Part shown: in pieces, positions 1-9,811 of the stretch
How positions within the stretch are numbered: position 1 is the stretch's first letter
Layout: each line of letters begins with the position of its first letter
DNA from: a virus
Virus record (IMG/VR): IMGVR_UViG_3300042386_001233
Location: 62,001-126,000 of that record
DNA length: 64,000 bases
Reading direction: 5' to 3' (one strand)
Made by a program: the position numbers and the translations under genes
The notes under the pieces: model-generated
Databases searched by the model: none
What the model was told of the DNA's origin: nothing
Seen by the model: only the letters and a program-made list of their open reading frames with translations

Positions 1-3000
1 TAAGAGTGAGATGTAGTAAATTTAATAGGGTTGCTATTAGTCAGATAGGTGCGGTATTTGTTCCAATTAGTACGGGTTTTACAGTTAGGGAATTTATTGG
101 GATGATAGGATCAGTACCTGAAACAGAGGTTGTTAAATTAGATGAGCTGTATAAATTCTCAACAAAAAGAGCATTTACACAAACAGCCTCTGCAAATTTA
201 AGCATAACTTATAATTTAGAATCTAACACAATAGCCAAAATTTCATCAATATATATTGAAAAAATACGAAGTAATATCTCTGGATGTGAACAGTGCTATA
301 GTTTGTATGAGCCTAAATTACGAGCAGTAAAAACTATGGTATTTACCGGCGCTAGTAGAGTTAGGGCTGTTAGGTATAGTCGTATTAATAAAGCCCCAGA
401 GGGTTTCTTGTTCTATAAATATAAAAGTCAGGCCGGACCAGGACTAATATCTGCTGCTACGATTGAGACGGTAAGTTTTGGATATCCAGATATAACAACA
501 GCACAATCTCCACCCGTAAAAACATACGGAGGGTATAATAATAATGTTATTAATAGTTTTAATATTCAAAATAATATTAATAGCACTGTTTATAGCTCTA
601 CCATTCCTGGTTTATCAAGGCCAACATCAAATACTGGAGATTCTATATCGTTGGCTGCCGCACAACCATCAACACTCCCTCCTGTAACGGGTTTTCCTTT
701 GGATGCGGTTAATGATCAAAGTTCAGCTAAGCACAAACTATGTTATCAACGACAATTGCCATATGTTGGCGGTGGGCCTATAACATTTAATAAAGGAGTT
801 TTACACCCCAACAGCGGATGGATACCACATACCTCTAGTGATTATGCTATTCACGCTAATCGTAGTAGTGTTTTAAAATTTAATCCAGGAGCCAGAAGCA
901 CCTTTAGTTTTATTGGTCCAAAATTATCTAATATTAGCTCAACATCGGCAAATATTTCTGATAATGTTGTTGAGCCAAATACTTTGTCTAGCTCTGTTGA
1001 ACTAAGAATAGCTCCAAATGTTCAATGGAACCCCGCATGCGAATGTGAAGCAAGTGAGGGGGCTGATATAGAACTGTATAACAATAATCAAAAGCATAAA
1101 GAGTCTATCGATACAACAACAAATAGATCATCTCATGGTTATAGATACTTGAACGGAGGACAACCAAAACCGATAGAACGAACAGCACTAACTAATGAAG
1201 CAACATATAATGATGAATTTGGAACAGATCAGGACGATGATACTTTTACGTATTCTTTTGCTGTAACCGGACCAGCATCAGTACCCAGCGAAGTTAATGG
1301 TAGCGACGGCAAAAAACATTTACGAATTCCAACGGTACAAGATTTTGGCATAAAAGATATTGAGGTCAAGCTAAATTTTTTGAACTATATCAATACTAAA
1401 AATCTCGTGATATGGCTTGAAGTTCAGCCTGATGGTACAGAGTTGCGGTCTCGCAAAGCGAATAACTTGGGAATATATCCTTCTCCAATAAGGGCTTCGC
1501 AAAAATTTTTAGATCAAACTATTCCATCTCCCATTGTTTCTGGAACTTCGTATCAACCAGGGTCGTCTTCTTCTCTACTATATAATAATATTCCCAATAC
1601 TAAAATAGCAAATTATTTAGATGGTTTACTTAATGCTGAAAATGATGTTCCTGGTGGACCATTAAGGCTATTATTATTGAATCAAGAACATATAGAAAAT
1701 AATGGATATAATTTTAGCGTTAAATTTACTGACAATGCTTCTAAATATAATGTTCTATATGATCAAAATATCGTAACTGGAACACCAGCAACTACAGCAA
1801 CATTCTTTCCATTAAACCAGCTCGCAGACATAGATAAACAACAAAATATAATTAGACATAACGGAACAGTTAAACCATCCCTAGCAGCCAATTCATACTC
1901 TGATAGACAATCTTGTGAATTTAGTAAAGTCTTGCGAAATAATAGATTAAATATTACAGCAGCTAGTTTTAGCAAATTCAATACTAACACTTTATTTAGA
2001 AACACCCCTCCAGAAACTGGTCCTTGTTCAGAACGATCACCAAAACAAAAACAAGGAGACTTGAACGGTGCTACAAAATTCACTTTAAAAATAATGGTGC
2101 TAGATGAAACAGACGACCTGTCTCCTAATGATACTTTGATAAATAACCAATATCTAACAGGATTATCATCTTCATCAAAAACACAAAGCTCTACTGATAT
2201 TTTCAACTCTTTGTGTAATTGGGAGCTGATACTACATGTCGGGGATGTTCCAAAGTTTGTTCCACATACTAATCCGAACTTGGCTTCTTATGGAAATTGT
2301 GATGTCTTATCTTTATTAGACTATGATAAAAATTTAAAATATCCAGGGTATAGCTTCATTGCTGATTTAACAAATTATCAACACTTATTGCCATTAGCAA
2401 ATATTGACGCTCCAAATACTGCGATAGCAGATACTTCTTTATGCTTAACTAGCAAAAATGATCCAGTGGGCAGAGGTTTTGTTGTTAGGCCTGTAGAATT
2501 TCCTTCATATGCTATTGTACAGATTGTGGCGTCGTTGATACCATCTACTACTGGAACTCTTATAGGAACAGCCACAACCCCAGGATTAGGATATGGTCAA
2601 GGATTTAATGCTATTATTAGTTGGTTTGGAGAAAGTAGATTTTTAAGCAATCTAGAAGATTCTGGTAGACAAATTTTTACACAGTCATATACTAAATATC
2701 CGTTTGGGTCTTCGGAAAAAATTCTACTCAATGTCAAAAAACCAGACTCACTATGGTATTCATTAGAAGCGACTATAATGAAATATCATAATACTCCGAT
2801 TCTTCAGTTAAAAAAACACAACTATGTTAAAGTTCAAAGAGGAGTCAGCAAATACGCCACAGAATTTGGTTTTGGTATAGTTAGTGAATATCAAGAACTA
2901 ATAGATTTAAAGAATATACCAGAAATTTCCTTGTCTTGCGATGGAACTCTACCATTTCCAGCGGCTAGTATCACATATCCTACAACCAACTATGGTAATC

Positions 3001-5684
3001 GTATTATTAATTATGGAGATTTAGTTAATGTTACTGTTACTGGTTGTCCAGCTGGTACTGCTAGTAACGATGGTCTGTATGTTACACTAGATACTGGATG
3101 GACTAAAATTACTGATCAGTCCATAGAGAATCTAACAAAGTCAATCTCCTTTTTAAAACATAATTCAGTATTGTCTTATAGTAATAGCTTATTTTATAAT
3201 GGATTAAATACAGACATAACAGCTTCTAAGGTTATAATTTGCCCTACTCGTATACCATATGATATATTTCTGGTTGGAGATACAGTAGAGTGCTATTCAA
3301 AAGACGATAGACTATTATCTTCTGGGGGCAGTATAACTACTGTTAATATCGTTAAAAAAGGACTAATAAATAAGAATAACAAACTATACTCTGTTTTTGT
3401 ATTAAATGCCGCCATCACTAACCAAGACACTATCTCGCCCACTTCTGCAACAAATACATTACTAGTATACTCTAACAATACAACTAAAGAAAATAGAATT
3501 AGTAAGGATTATAATGCGTGGGGACTTGATTCTAATGGATATATTAAGGAAACTCCTCCATATGCTGGGTTTTCTGCTCATAGTGTTGGTTCTTACGGTA
3601 ATATGTCTCCTTTTGTTAACAAGAATTTATTAGATAAAAATTTTAGATATAACTCACTACAGGCAGCACACAATATCTTAAATAATCATGAAAATGATAA
3701 AATTCAAAAAAATAAATTGATTGTATATAATTATAGTAATGGTTCTCTTTCTGGAATATCTGCTTTTTCTAATGATATGGCCTGTGGATTTTCGTATAAT
3801 GAAAATGATTTATACGATAGTTCTATTTTTCAAACTAAAACTTCTAATGTAGCTATTGCTCCTGAAAACACAAGACAAGTGGATGGCGATTTTAGTAATT
3901 TGTCAGATAGTTTATTTGAGCAAATTAAAAATACAACAGGATACAATGAAACCAATTATTCTTTTATGTATGTTAGAACCTCATCCTCATCAACAAATCG
4001 TGCAGCTGCTACAATTCCATTATCAGGATACGTTACAATAGAGAACAATTATGAAGAGTACGTGCCTATTAAATTTGTAGACTTAACTAATATTATATCA
4101 AGATTAGCTACTATAGATACATTAAAGATACAGACAACACTAGAAAATATTGTTGGAGACGAGAGTCAAACTTCTACTATTCTTGCGTCTTCAAATATTA
4201 AATATATAGAAAAGCATATGAACAAGTTGGTCAAAGACGATCCTAGTAGTTGTCATAGACCCGGAGCTGTTATAGCTGATTGTCCAAAATTAAGAACCCA
4301 AACGAAACTCAATAAACTATATGTAGAGCGGACAGATCTGATTAAATTATTAGAGCAGCAAGCTGTTCAATCTGCGTCGATAACATATTTTGACGATTCT
4401 GGGAATAGACAAACAAGTACTGGCACAATTATTGCAGAGAGTAGTAGTTCTATCTCTTTAGACACTAGTGGAGGCATAACAAAAATTGCTAAATCTAGTA
4501 TTATTAATACAGACACAGAATATGGCTTAGCTAGATCTTTTACAAGAAAAGACCTGTTAGCAGCAGACCATATGCATAAGGTATCGTCGGATATTTTACC
4601 CAAAATAGAACCAGTGATAACTACTAATACTGACAGTAGCATAAATATACAATATTCTGGGGTTAATCTTAATCATTATTGGATTAATATTGACCCAAAA
4701 CAATCTTGTGTTTTAGATTTTACTAGTAATCCTAAAGTATTAGACTCTACAGAATATTTTTGTATAGAAGCCAATGTATCTAGCATGAATGCATTTGGTA
4801 GTACAGTGGTTGCAAATAATAACGTATGTCCAGATTTTGCTTCCAAAGAAAATGTTCCACAATTTCCAAGCGACGCTATCGGAGATGAGGGGTTTTCTTC
4901 GGCAGTATATAGGACATATAAATATACTATTCCTTTCAATACTGTTGAAAGAAACAAAACAGCATTGTCGCGTGAATATCCGGCGATTACTGGTTGGACT
5001 AAATATACCAAAGAAAGATTTTTTAATATAAACGCTGATAATAGCTTAGGCATTGGTGGAGCTGGGGATGAGACAACTGTACAGTCTAAAGAAACATATT
5101 GGATACCACTAATTAATAATACTCCAACCCATAATGATGGTTCGGCAGATACTCAGTCTGTTCCGGGAATCCCACAATGCCAAACTGATTCTCCTAGTCC
5201 TCCTGGGTTTGGTTTAATTGGTTCTGCATTTTCTGGAGGACTTGTGATTGGTGGAGGAAGGGTCGGAACTAGCACCAGAGTACAAAATATTTTCAATCTA
5301 GACGACATAACCTCTATTGATGTTCAAATTAAGAGAATACCAAGAATGTTAAGAGGTTGCGATATACTAGGAACAGTATATAGATATGGTAATCGCAACA
5401 TATTTAGACAACAATCATCATCTAATCCTAGAGTACCTTTTGAAGTAGATGGAATTGGATTGAATGGACCAATAAATAACGGACTATACTGCTGGATTTG
5501 TCTGCAACAGAGACTATCAGATAATAGTCTAAGATACGCTCCCCTTCCTCCTTTTTTTCAACATCAAAACGAAATGATATTTAGGAGCTTTTTTGGTAGT
5601 ATAGATAGGATAGAGAATAGAACAGATCTTATGGTACCCTATTACCCATGGGAGCTTATTCCTTATGAGTATTCAAGAAGTTGA
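1..5684 (+). CDS. Giant virion-type structural protein (5'-partial)
   Basis: An open frame of about 1892 codons from the left edge to a TGA at 5682-5684. There is no in-frame stop before the GTG at position 6, so the true start probably lies outside the window. The protein is rich in Asn, Ser, Thr and Tyr, has few charged runs, no membrane segment and no enzymatic motif that I recognise. This composition and length fit tail, baseplate or fibre-type virion proteins, but no family is identified. It lies on the plus strand, opposite to almost everything else, and overlaps the next gene by 20 nt, which suggests translational coupling. The role is inferred from size, composition and context. Confidence 0.75.
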   Translation, partial: RVRCSKFNRVAISQIGAVFVPISTGFTVREFIGMIGSVPETEVVKLDELYKFSTKRAFTQTASANLSITYNLESNTIAKISSIYIEKIRSNISGCEQCYSLYEPKLRAVKTMVFTGASRVRAVRYSRINKAPEGFLFYKYKSQAGPGLISAATIETVSFGYPDITTAQSPPVKTYGGYNNNVINSFNIQNNINSTVYSSTIPGLSRPTSNTGDSISLAAAQPSTLPPVTGFPLDAVNDQSSAKHKLCYQRQLPYVGGGPITFNKGVLHPNSGWIPHTSSDYAIHANRSSVLKFNPGARSTFSFIGPKLSNISSTSANISDNVVEPNTLSSSVELRIAPNVQWNPACECEASEGADIELYNNNQKHKESIDTTTNRSSHGYRYLNGGQPKPIERTALTNEATYNDEFGTDQDDDTFTYSFAVTGPASVPSEVNGSDGKKHLRIPTVQDFGIKDIEVKLNFLNYINTKNLVIWLEVQPDGTELRSRKANNLGIYPSPIRASQKFLDQTIPSPIVSGTSYQPGSSSSLLYNNIPNTKIANYLDGLLNAENDVPGGPLRLLLLNQEHIENNGYNFSVKFTDNASKYNVLYDQNIVTGTPATTATFFPLNQLADIDKQQNIIRHNGTVKPSLAANSYSDRQSCEFSKVLRNNRLNITAASFSKFNTNTLFRNTPPETGPCSERSPKQKQGDLNGATKFTLKIMVLDETDDLSPNDTLINNQYLTGLSSSSKTQSSTDIFNSLCNWELILHVGDVPKFVPHTNPNLASYGNCDVLSLLDYDKNLKYPGYSFIADLTNYQHLLPLANIDAPNTAIADTSLCLTSKNDPVGRGFVVRPVEFPSYAIVQIVASLIPSTTGTLIGTATTPGLGYGQGFNAIISWFGESRFLSNLEDSGRQIFTQSYTKYPFGSSEKILLNVKKPDSLWYSLEATIMKYHNTPILQLKKHNYVKVQRGVSKYATEFGFGIVSEYQELIDLKNIPEISLSCDGTLPFPAASITYPTTNYGNRIINYGDLVNVTVTGCPAGTASNDGLYVTLDTGWTKITDQSIENLTKSISFLKHNSVLSYSNSLFYNGLNTDITASKVIICPTRIPYDIFLVGDTVECYSKDDRLLSSGGSITTVNIVKKGLINKNNKLYSVFVLNAAITNQDTISPTSATNTLLVYSNNTTKENRISKDYNAWGLDSNGYIKETPPYAGFSAHSVGSYGNMSPFVNKNLLDKNFRYNSLQAAHNILNNHENDKIQKNKLIVYNYSNGSLSGISAFSNDMACGFSYNENDLYDSSIFQTKTSNVAIAPENTRQVDGDFSNLSDSLFEQIKNTTGYNETNYSFMYVRTSSSSTNRAAATIPLSGYVTIENNYEEYVPIKFVDLTNIISRLATIDTLKIQTTLENIVGDESQTSTILASSNIKYIEKHMNKLVKDDPSSCHRPGAVIADCPKLRTQTKLNKLYVERTDLIKLLEQQAVQSASITYFDDSGNRQTSTGTIIAESSSSISLDTSGGITKIAKSSIINTDTEYGLARSFTRKDLLAADHMHKVSSDILPKIEPVITTNTDSSINIQYSGVNLNHYWINIDPKQSCVLDFTSNPKVLDSTEYFCIEANVSSMNAFGSTVVANNNVCPDFASKENVPQFPSDAIGDEGFSSAVYRTYKYTIPFNTVERNKTALSREYPAITGWTKYTKERFFNINADNSLGIGGAGDETTVQSKETYWIPLINNTPTHNDGSADTQSVPGIPQCQTDSPSPPGFGLIGSAFSGGLVIGGGRVGTSTRVQNIFNLDDITSIDVQIKRIPRMLRGCDILGTVYRYGNRNIFRQQSSSNPRVPFEVDGIGLNGPINNGLYCWICLQQRLSDNSLRYAPLPPFFQHQNEMIFRSFFGSIDRIENRTDLMVPYYPWELIPYEYSRS

Positions 5685-6072
5685 CAACTCTTGGTTTTGT
5701 ACTTTTATTGAAGCTGGTTTAGACACTTATATATGTTCTAAATGTGGAACCAGAATAATGTCAGATGATGGACCACCCCCACTTATGTGCAGTATGCCTT
5801 CTGTCAAAACAGATCAAGAACAGTTAGCATCATTTTCCACAAAAGTTAAAAGCTTCATTAATGCAGCATCGGAGCATTTACAAAATGGAGCAAAACTCTG
5901 CTCTGATGAACAGATAGAACAAAGATATAGAATATGCCATGGTTGTGAGCATTTTATCAACTCTTCTTGCAATAAGTGTGGATGTCCTATTGTTCGCAAT
6001 AAAAGATTTATCAGCAAACTATCTTGGGCTTCTTCCGAATGTCCAGTCGGCAAATGGGGGAAAGAGGATTAA
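5665..6072 (+). CDS. Small Cys-rich zinc-binding protein following the giant structural gene
   Basis: 135 aa. The ATG at 5665 lies inside the end of the upstream gene, with a GGGAG box about 10 nt before it. Two Cys clusters are visible: CSKCG near residue 24 with a further Cys near 42, and a C-terminal CHGC...CNKCGC...CP-GKW pattern at about residues 92-130. The pattern suggests two zinc-binding units. I cannot name the family. Coupling to the giant gene suggests a structural, assembly or chaperone role. Its TAA stop shares the palindrome TTAA with the stop of the convergent minus-strand gene. Confidence 0.75.
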   Translation: MSIQEVDNSWFCTFIEAGLDTYICSKCGTRIMSDDGPPPLMCSMPSVKTDQEQLASFSTKVKSFINAASEHLQNGAKLCSDEQIEQRYRICHGCEHFINSSCNKCGCPIVRNKRFISKLSWASSECPVGKWGKED

Positions 6073-6084
6073 CTCTTCTTCCCC
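6057..6084. terminator. Hairpin at convergent gene junction (possible bidirectional terminator)
   Basis: GGGGAAAGAG (6057-6066) can pair with CTCTTCTTCCCC (6073-6084) with a small bulge, over the shared stop codons of the two convergent genes. Neither side is followed by a clear T-run, so intrinsic termination is uncertain. The location at a convergent junction is the main support. Confidence 0.3.
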
Positions 6085-6416
6085 GCCTTGCCCTCTGCTT
6101 GATCTTTGGACCATTTATGCCAACCCTTGTTAGGCAGTATTGTTCCGTTATCATCTTTCCTCTTTGGAAATAATGTTCCACCCTTTTTGTGTTGACCAAA
6201 AGCAAGAATTGCTCCACAGTCTGCACAGCGAAGTTCATAATAATCATTACCTTCAACGTTTCTAACGATAAATCTTAAATTGGTTGAAGAACACAAGCCA
6301 CACTTTTCTTCTGCAAAAATTTCTTGAATTACGGCTAGTTCCTTAAAAACTTCTTTTTGGCCAGAACCTTCTAATTCAAAGGTTAGTTTATCACTAGCTT
6401 TATATATTACTTTCAT
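6069..6416 (-). CDS. Zinc-ribbon phage protein of unknown function
   Basis: 115 aa from the ATG at 6416, which has GGA about 8 nt upstream; an upstream in-frame TTG at 6428 is less likely. A four-cysteine ribbon is visible (CGLC in the middle of the protein, then CADCG about 25 residues later), followed by a basic Lys- and Gly-rich C-terminus ending in KAGKKS. This suggests a nucleic-acid-binding zinc ribbon. It starts 2 nt after the stop of the Rad52-like gene and may be co-translated with it. The function is unknown. Confidence 0.7.
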   Translation of the reverse strand: MKVIYKASDKLTFELEGSGQKEVFKELAVIQEIFAEEKCGLCSSTNLRFIVRNVEGNDYYELRCADCGAILAFGQHKKGGTLFPKRKDDNGTILPNKGWHKWSKDQAEGKAGKKS

Positions 6417-6418
6417 AA

Positions 6419-7165
6419 CTATTTCCAATCTTTAGAATACCCAACAATACTATTCGATATCTCATTGGTGTTCTGCTGATACTTAGACAATAGCCTAATT
6501 ACAGTTACAGCATCCTCATGAGAGATTCCGTAAATATTGTCAGTTGGTAGTTGATTATCTGAGAAAAGCCTCATTACATTAATATTAAGTCTCTGGGCCA
6601 TAACGTCAATGAAATTAATCTGATTATTACTAATCTTAGAAACAGTGTTTAAATCAGGATTATCTTCAATTTCCTTAGATATTTCTTCAGCAGCAACTAC
6701 TTTCCTGAGTCTCAATGCTCTACGAAGTGCCCTACCCTCTGCCCTAGTTTCAGCAACAGCTACCGGATGGTTGCGATATATCTTGTCGCAATTACCCCAA
6801 TAAACGTCCGCAGCGCCGTCAACAGTCACAGTATTTAAATCCTGTGTGTCACTTGACTGGTTTTTTAAAAGATAGCTTATAGAATGAATAACGGTGGCTC
6901 TTTTTTCATTGTCTGGACTGGGGGCTTGAGCAACCGCACTGGTTGACGATATTACCTGACAATTTAAGGCCAATTCAAAAATACGACGCAAACCATCTGT
7001 AGTAGGATTGCCAGAAATTTTCTCATCATCAGATAAAAGACCTAGTACATAATCTGTCCATTCTAGATCGGTAATCTTAGGCAACGCTACAACATCACTT
7101 TCGGGAGTTGGTGCTACTTTGTTTTCTACTTCTTTGTCCTTGCTCTTATCAACCTTGGCCATCAT
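6419..7165 (-). CDS. Putative Rad52-like single-strand annealing protein
   Basis: 248 aa; ATG at 7165 with AGAGGA about 7 nt upstream. The central stretch, at about residues 130-157, reads VAVAETRAEGRALRRALRL. An Ala/Glu/Arg-rich helix of this kind, with a paired Arg-Ala pattern, is typical of phage Rad52/Sak-type annealing proteins, where it precedes the end of the core domain. The N-terminal 30 residues are charged and probably disordered; the C-terminal 80 residues may be a helical extension. It lies with replication and nuclease genes, which fits recombination. The family call is tentative; an unrelated DNA-binding protein is possible. Confidence 0.45.
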   Translation of the reverse strand: MMAKVDKSKDKEVENKVAPTPESDVVALPKITDLEWTDYVLGLLSDDEKISGNPTTDGLRRIFELALNCQVISSTSAVAQAPSPDNEKRATVIHSISYLLKNQSSDTQDLNTVTVDGAADVYWGNCDKIYRNHPVAVAETRAEGRALRRALRLRKVVAAEEISKEIEDNPDLNTVSKISNNQINFIDVMAQRLNINVMRLFSDNQLPTDNIYGISHEDAVTVIRLLSKYQQNTNEISNSIVGYSKDWK

Positions 7166-7168
7166 AAA

Positions 7169-7966
7169 TTAGTCCTCTATAGTTAGAATTAATGGTATTT
7201 TAGATTGCTCACAAGATTTAATTGCTTGTAATAATCTCTCTAAGATAATTGTTCCTCTAGCATTTGAAAAATCTTTTGTTTGTTTGATTCTGATCAGATG
7301 CCACCCCTTACCAGTGATTAGTCCTTCTTTCTTTTTATCGTACTTTATATTTCTGCTCAGAGATTGCTCTCCCCACACTGGCTCAAAATGAGAAGGGCCG
7401 TCAACCTCAATAGCTGTACCAATACTAGGCAGGAACAGGTCGATCTGCAACTTGGTGGTAACAAGAGACTGTTCCTTATGAAACTCCACATGTAAACCAG
7501 AAGATAGCAGGTTCTTTAGTAAGAATTTTTCTAATTTTGATCCAACTTTACTAGATTGTCTTATAGCAACAATAGCTGCTTGTTGCATATTTTCTTTTTG
7601 ATTATGGTCTAATTTTTCCCAATTGGCTTTTGCTTTAGCTTTACGAGATTCTAATTCAGAAGCATCCAATGACTCCCATGAATTAAGAACACCCATACCA
7701 ATTTTATTTTTAATTTCTAACGATCTCTCTTGACCCTTTGTGGGATGCTTGTGTTTTCCTGTATTTAGAGCATTTTTTTGAGCGTCTGACTTATTGCGAA
7801 TTGTTATTTGAAATCTTTTAGCATCTCTTCTAACCTTATTTGCATAAGTTGACCATGCTGTAGCAATGTCAGCAAAGCTTTTATTCAATTCTTCATACCA
7901 TGTTCTGATAATCTTCTCTTTTTCTTTATCAGATAAATTGTCATATATATTTTGAGAGTTCTTCAT
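7169..7966 (-). CDS. Vsr/DUF559-like PD-(D/E)XK endonuclease with modular N-terminus
   Basis: 265 aa. The C-terminal half has a restriction-endonuclease-like core: IDLFLPSIGTAIEVDGPSH at about residues 172-190 supplies the Asp and the E-x-D/G metal ligands, followed by a K-rich strand and GWHLIRIKQ. The N-terminal 120 residues contain a helix-turn-helix-like segment and a K-H-rich stretch resembling nuclease-associated modular (NUMOD) DNA-binding repeats. This suggests a free-standing homing-type nuclease. It overlaps the upstream gene by 26 nt. Its insertion between a Rad52-like gene and a glycosylation cluster fits mobile behaviour; target and mobility are inferred. Confidence 0.6.
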   Translation of the reverse strand: MKNSQNIYDNLSDKEKEKIIRTWYEELNKSFADIATAWSTYANKVRRDAKRFQITIRNKSDAQKNALNTGKHKHPTKGQERSLEIKNKIGMGVLNSWESLDASELESRKAKAKANWEKLDHNQKENMQQAAIVAIRQSSKVGSKLEKFLLKNLLSSGLHVEFHKEQSLVTTKLQIDLFLPSIGTAIEVDGPSHFEPVWGEQSLSRNIKYDKKKEGLITGKGWHLIRIKQTKDFSNARGTIILERLLQAIKSCEQSKIPLILTIED

Positions 7967-8399
7967 AAGTAAATTGCTCCACTGTGGCTATTGGGCGTTT
8001 CCAACACATAGAATATAGGTCGTTTAGAACTGGACTGGTTACAATTATATCAAGATTCTCTTGCTCATAAATAGATCTCCACTGTTCATACATTCCGGTA
8101 TTGGTTTGTGTCCAATGGGTATCAGATGTAAATAGTATACGCTTGCTAATATTTGGGAATTGATTACTCAGAATAACACTAGGCATATCAAATAGTATTA
8201 GTTTTCCATCAAAAAACTGTGCTTGTTGAAGATGAAAAATTGGAACATTAAAAGTGTTACTTTTTTCCGAATAACTATTGAACACTACATGTTGCTGGTA
8301 TGGGCGACGTTTAATAAATTGTTCTACAGTATTTAGAATACTGTCATAAGTCTTGTTATTTAAAAGCTTTATTAAGACAAATCCTATATCTTCATTCAT
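7941..8399 (-). CDS. Hypothetical protein at the end of glycosylation cluster 1
   Basis: 152 aa, no recognised motif. It is soluble and mixed alpha/beta by appearance, with a hydrophobic strand (KLILFDMPSVIL) near residues 66-77 and a later DIIVTSPVLND strand that resembles the edge of a Rossmann or GT-B-like fold. Its ATG overlaps the stop of the upstream gene (ATGA), so it is probably co-translated with the putative glycosyltransferase before it. It may be a sugar-transfer accessory protein; the function is not assignable from sequence alone. Confidence 0.6.
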   Translation of the reverse strand: MNEDIGFVLIKLLNNKTYDSILNTVEQFIKRRPYQQHVVFNSYSEKSNTFNVPIFHLQQAQFFDGKLILFDMPSVILSNQFPNISKRILFTSDTHWTQTNTGMYEQWRSIYEQENLDIIVTSPVLNDLYSMCWKRPIATVEQFTYEELSKYI

Positions 8400-9139
8400 A
8401 GTTTAAATAACTCTCTTAAAAATTTGTTATACGTAATATTAGTATGATATGTGTTTTCTGGTAGACTAGAAGTATAGCTATTATCTTTAATTTGGTCTAA
8501 GGAGACAACTATAGCCCCGCAAGACTTTGCCTCATTGGTATAGCTAAATCCAGCATCTTGTTTTAAGTCTAGATAATACTTATGCGTCTGCAATAGATTG
8601 GCTCTATTCTGTTCTGTTAACATACCAAGATTTTGGTAGTGCCTAATACTAGGGCAGTTGAAAAGCTTAATTGGCGTGGAACTATTTGGATATAGCAAAT
8701 CAAGTAGATCGTTAGGAATAGAAGCTAATCCATCCATAAAACAAACTATACCATCTTTTTTATTGTCATTTGTGCTAGTGCTATAAAATAGTTGATCATT
8801 AACCAACCCTAATGGAATAGCTACATCATAAGTATCATCATATCCAATATGGACTACTCTACATTTTTGAGGCAGTAAGGTCTTGACATTCTCATATGAC
8901 TTATTGTCAATATGAAAAAAATAAATGTTGGTACTATCGCTATAGTCCTCACAGAATTGTAAAATTTCTTTATTTACTAGACTGCCAGAGAATATGCAGT
9001 ATTCCGGCTTATGTCTAAAGAATGTTTGATATAGATTATTTCCTATTGATATATCTATTATCATAATATCTTCAAAAGATAAAGCAGAACAGTTTTGAAC
9101 AAACTTTTCCGAGCTTTGCTGTACAAGAATAGATCTCAT
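8396..9139 (-). CDS. Putative GT-B-like glycosyltransferase or related protein
   Basis: 247 aa. It alternates hydrophobic strands and helices (IMIIDISIG, CIFSGSLV, RVVHIGYDD, GIVCFMDGL) as in GT-B folds. The C-terminal part (GFSYTNEAKSCGAIVVSLDQ) resembles the acceptor/donor-site turn in GT-B enzymes, where a residue after ASCGA positions the donor. It overlaps both neighbours by 4 nt, as throughout this cluster. The glycosyltransferase call rests mainly on fold-like pattern and context. Confidence 0.45.
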   Translation of the reverse strand: MRSILVQQSSEKFVQNCSALSFEDIMIIDISIGNNLYQTFFRHKPEYCIFSGSLVNKEILQFCEDYSDSTNIYFFHIDNKSYENVKTLLPQKCRVVHIGYDDTYDVAIPLGLVNDQLFYSTSTNDNKKDGIVCFMDGLASIPNDLLDLLYPNSSTPIKLFNCPSIRHYQNLGMLTEQNRANLLQTHKYYLDLKQDAGFSYTNEAKSCGAIVVSLDQIKDNSYTSSLPENTYHTNITYNKFLRELFKL

Positions 9140-9807
9140 ATAAATACTTTAGCTTTTGGCAAATCCTTAATAGTATTGATTTTCATAATTTTGGTTTTAT
9201 TCAGGTAGTGTTTGCTTAATATTGTGTTAGACGATAGCATTTCATTAAGCAACTCAAACAAATACATTTGACTAGTTTTATTTTGTTGAACTATGACCGA
9301 CAAATTATTAATAGCATCCTTATCCAAGTAAACACACTCTGCCCAAGGTTCTGGCAAATCGTAGAAAATATATTCTGTAACAGACTGAGTTAGTGCACAA
9401 CCTAAGTTAAAGTTTTCTTTGGCTTTGTCAAGAAGAAAAAGCTTTGAATGTCCAGACAGCAGTAGTTTATTTAGGGTATTTTTTTTCATCAATATCCCGT
9501 TATTAATAATCAAAAGATGTTTTGGAGAATATTTTTCTAAATACAGTCTTATGGATTCTCCTTGATTAGTTTCTTTGTAGGTTGGATTAAAAGTATATTC
9601 TATACTCAATTCGTCTAGAACAGAATGAACTTTCTCGGCTTCAAATCCAGTAGCAACAGTTATTTGTGTTTTTATATCAAGATTTTTAATATTGTGTATT
9701 TGATATTCTAGTACCTTTGTGTGCTTCTTAATATCTAAAAGGGCTTTTGAGCCTAATGACTTCATCCCTTTTGTTATTTCTGGAACCAGAATCAAAACAT
9801 GTAACAT
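9136..9807 (-). CDS. Putative sugar nucleotidyltransferase-like protein (GT-A fold)
   Basis: 223 aa. The N-terminus, LILVPEITKGMKSLGSKALLDI, follows the pattern of nucleotidyltransferases (hydrophobic strand, Gly-rich loop, Lys, then K-x-L). It continues with VLEYQIHNIKN and ITVATGFEAEKV, which match the second strand and helix of the NTP_transferase fold. The usual L-A-A/G-G-x-G-x-R signature loop is degenerate, so activity could be altered. It would supply or modify an NDP-sugar for the neighbouring glycosyltransferases. It is separated from the upstream gene by only 4 nt. Confidence 0.5.
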   Translation of the reverse strand: MLHVLILVPEITKGMKSLGSKALLDIKKHTKVLEYQIHNIKNLDIKTQITVATGFEAEKVHSVLDELSIEYTFNPTYKETNQGESIRLYLEKYSPKHLLIINNGILMKKNTLNKLLLSGHSKLFLLDKAKENFNLGCALTQSVTEYIFYDLPEPWAECVYLDKDAINNLSVIVQQNKTSQMYLFELLNEMLSSNTILSKHYLNKTKIMKINTIKDLPKAKVFI

Positions 9808-9811
9808 CGTT

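Noticed and set aside
1763-2206. Minus-strand open frames inside the giant gene (1763-2206, 2378-2575, 3293-3478, 4367-4642, 4676-5053)
   Set aside because: They lie antisense to a continuous 1892-codon frame, have no ribosome-binding site pattern in common, and read like reverse translations of low-complexity structural protein sequence.
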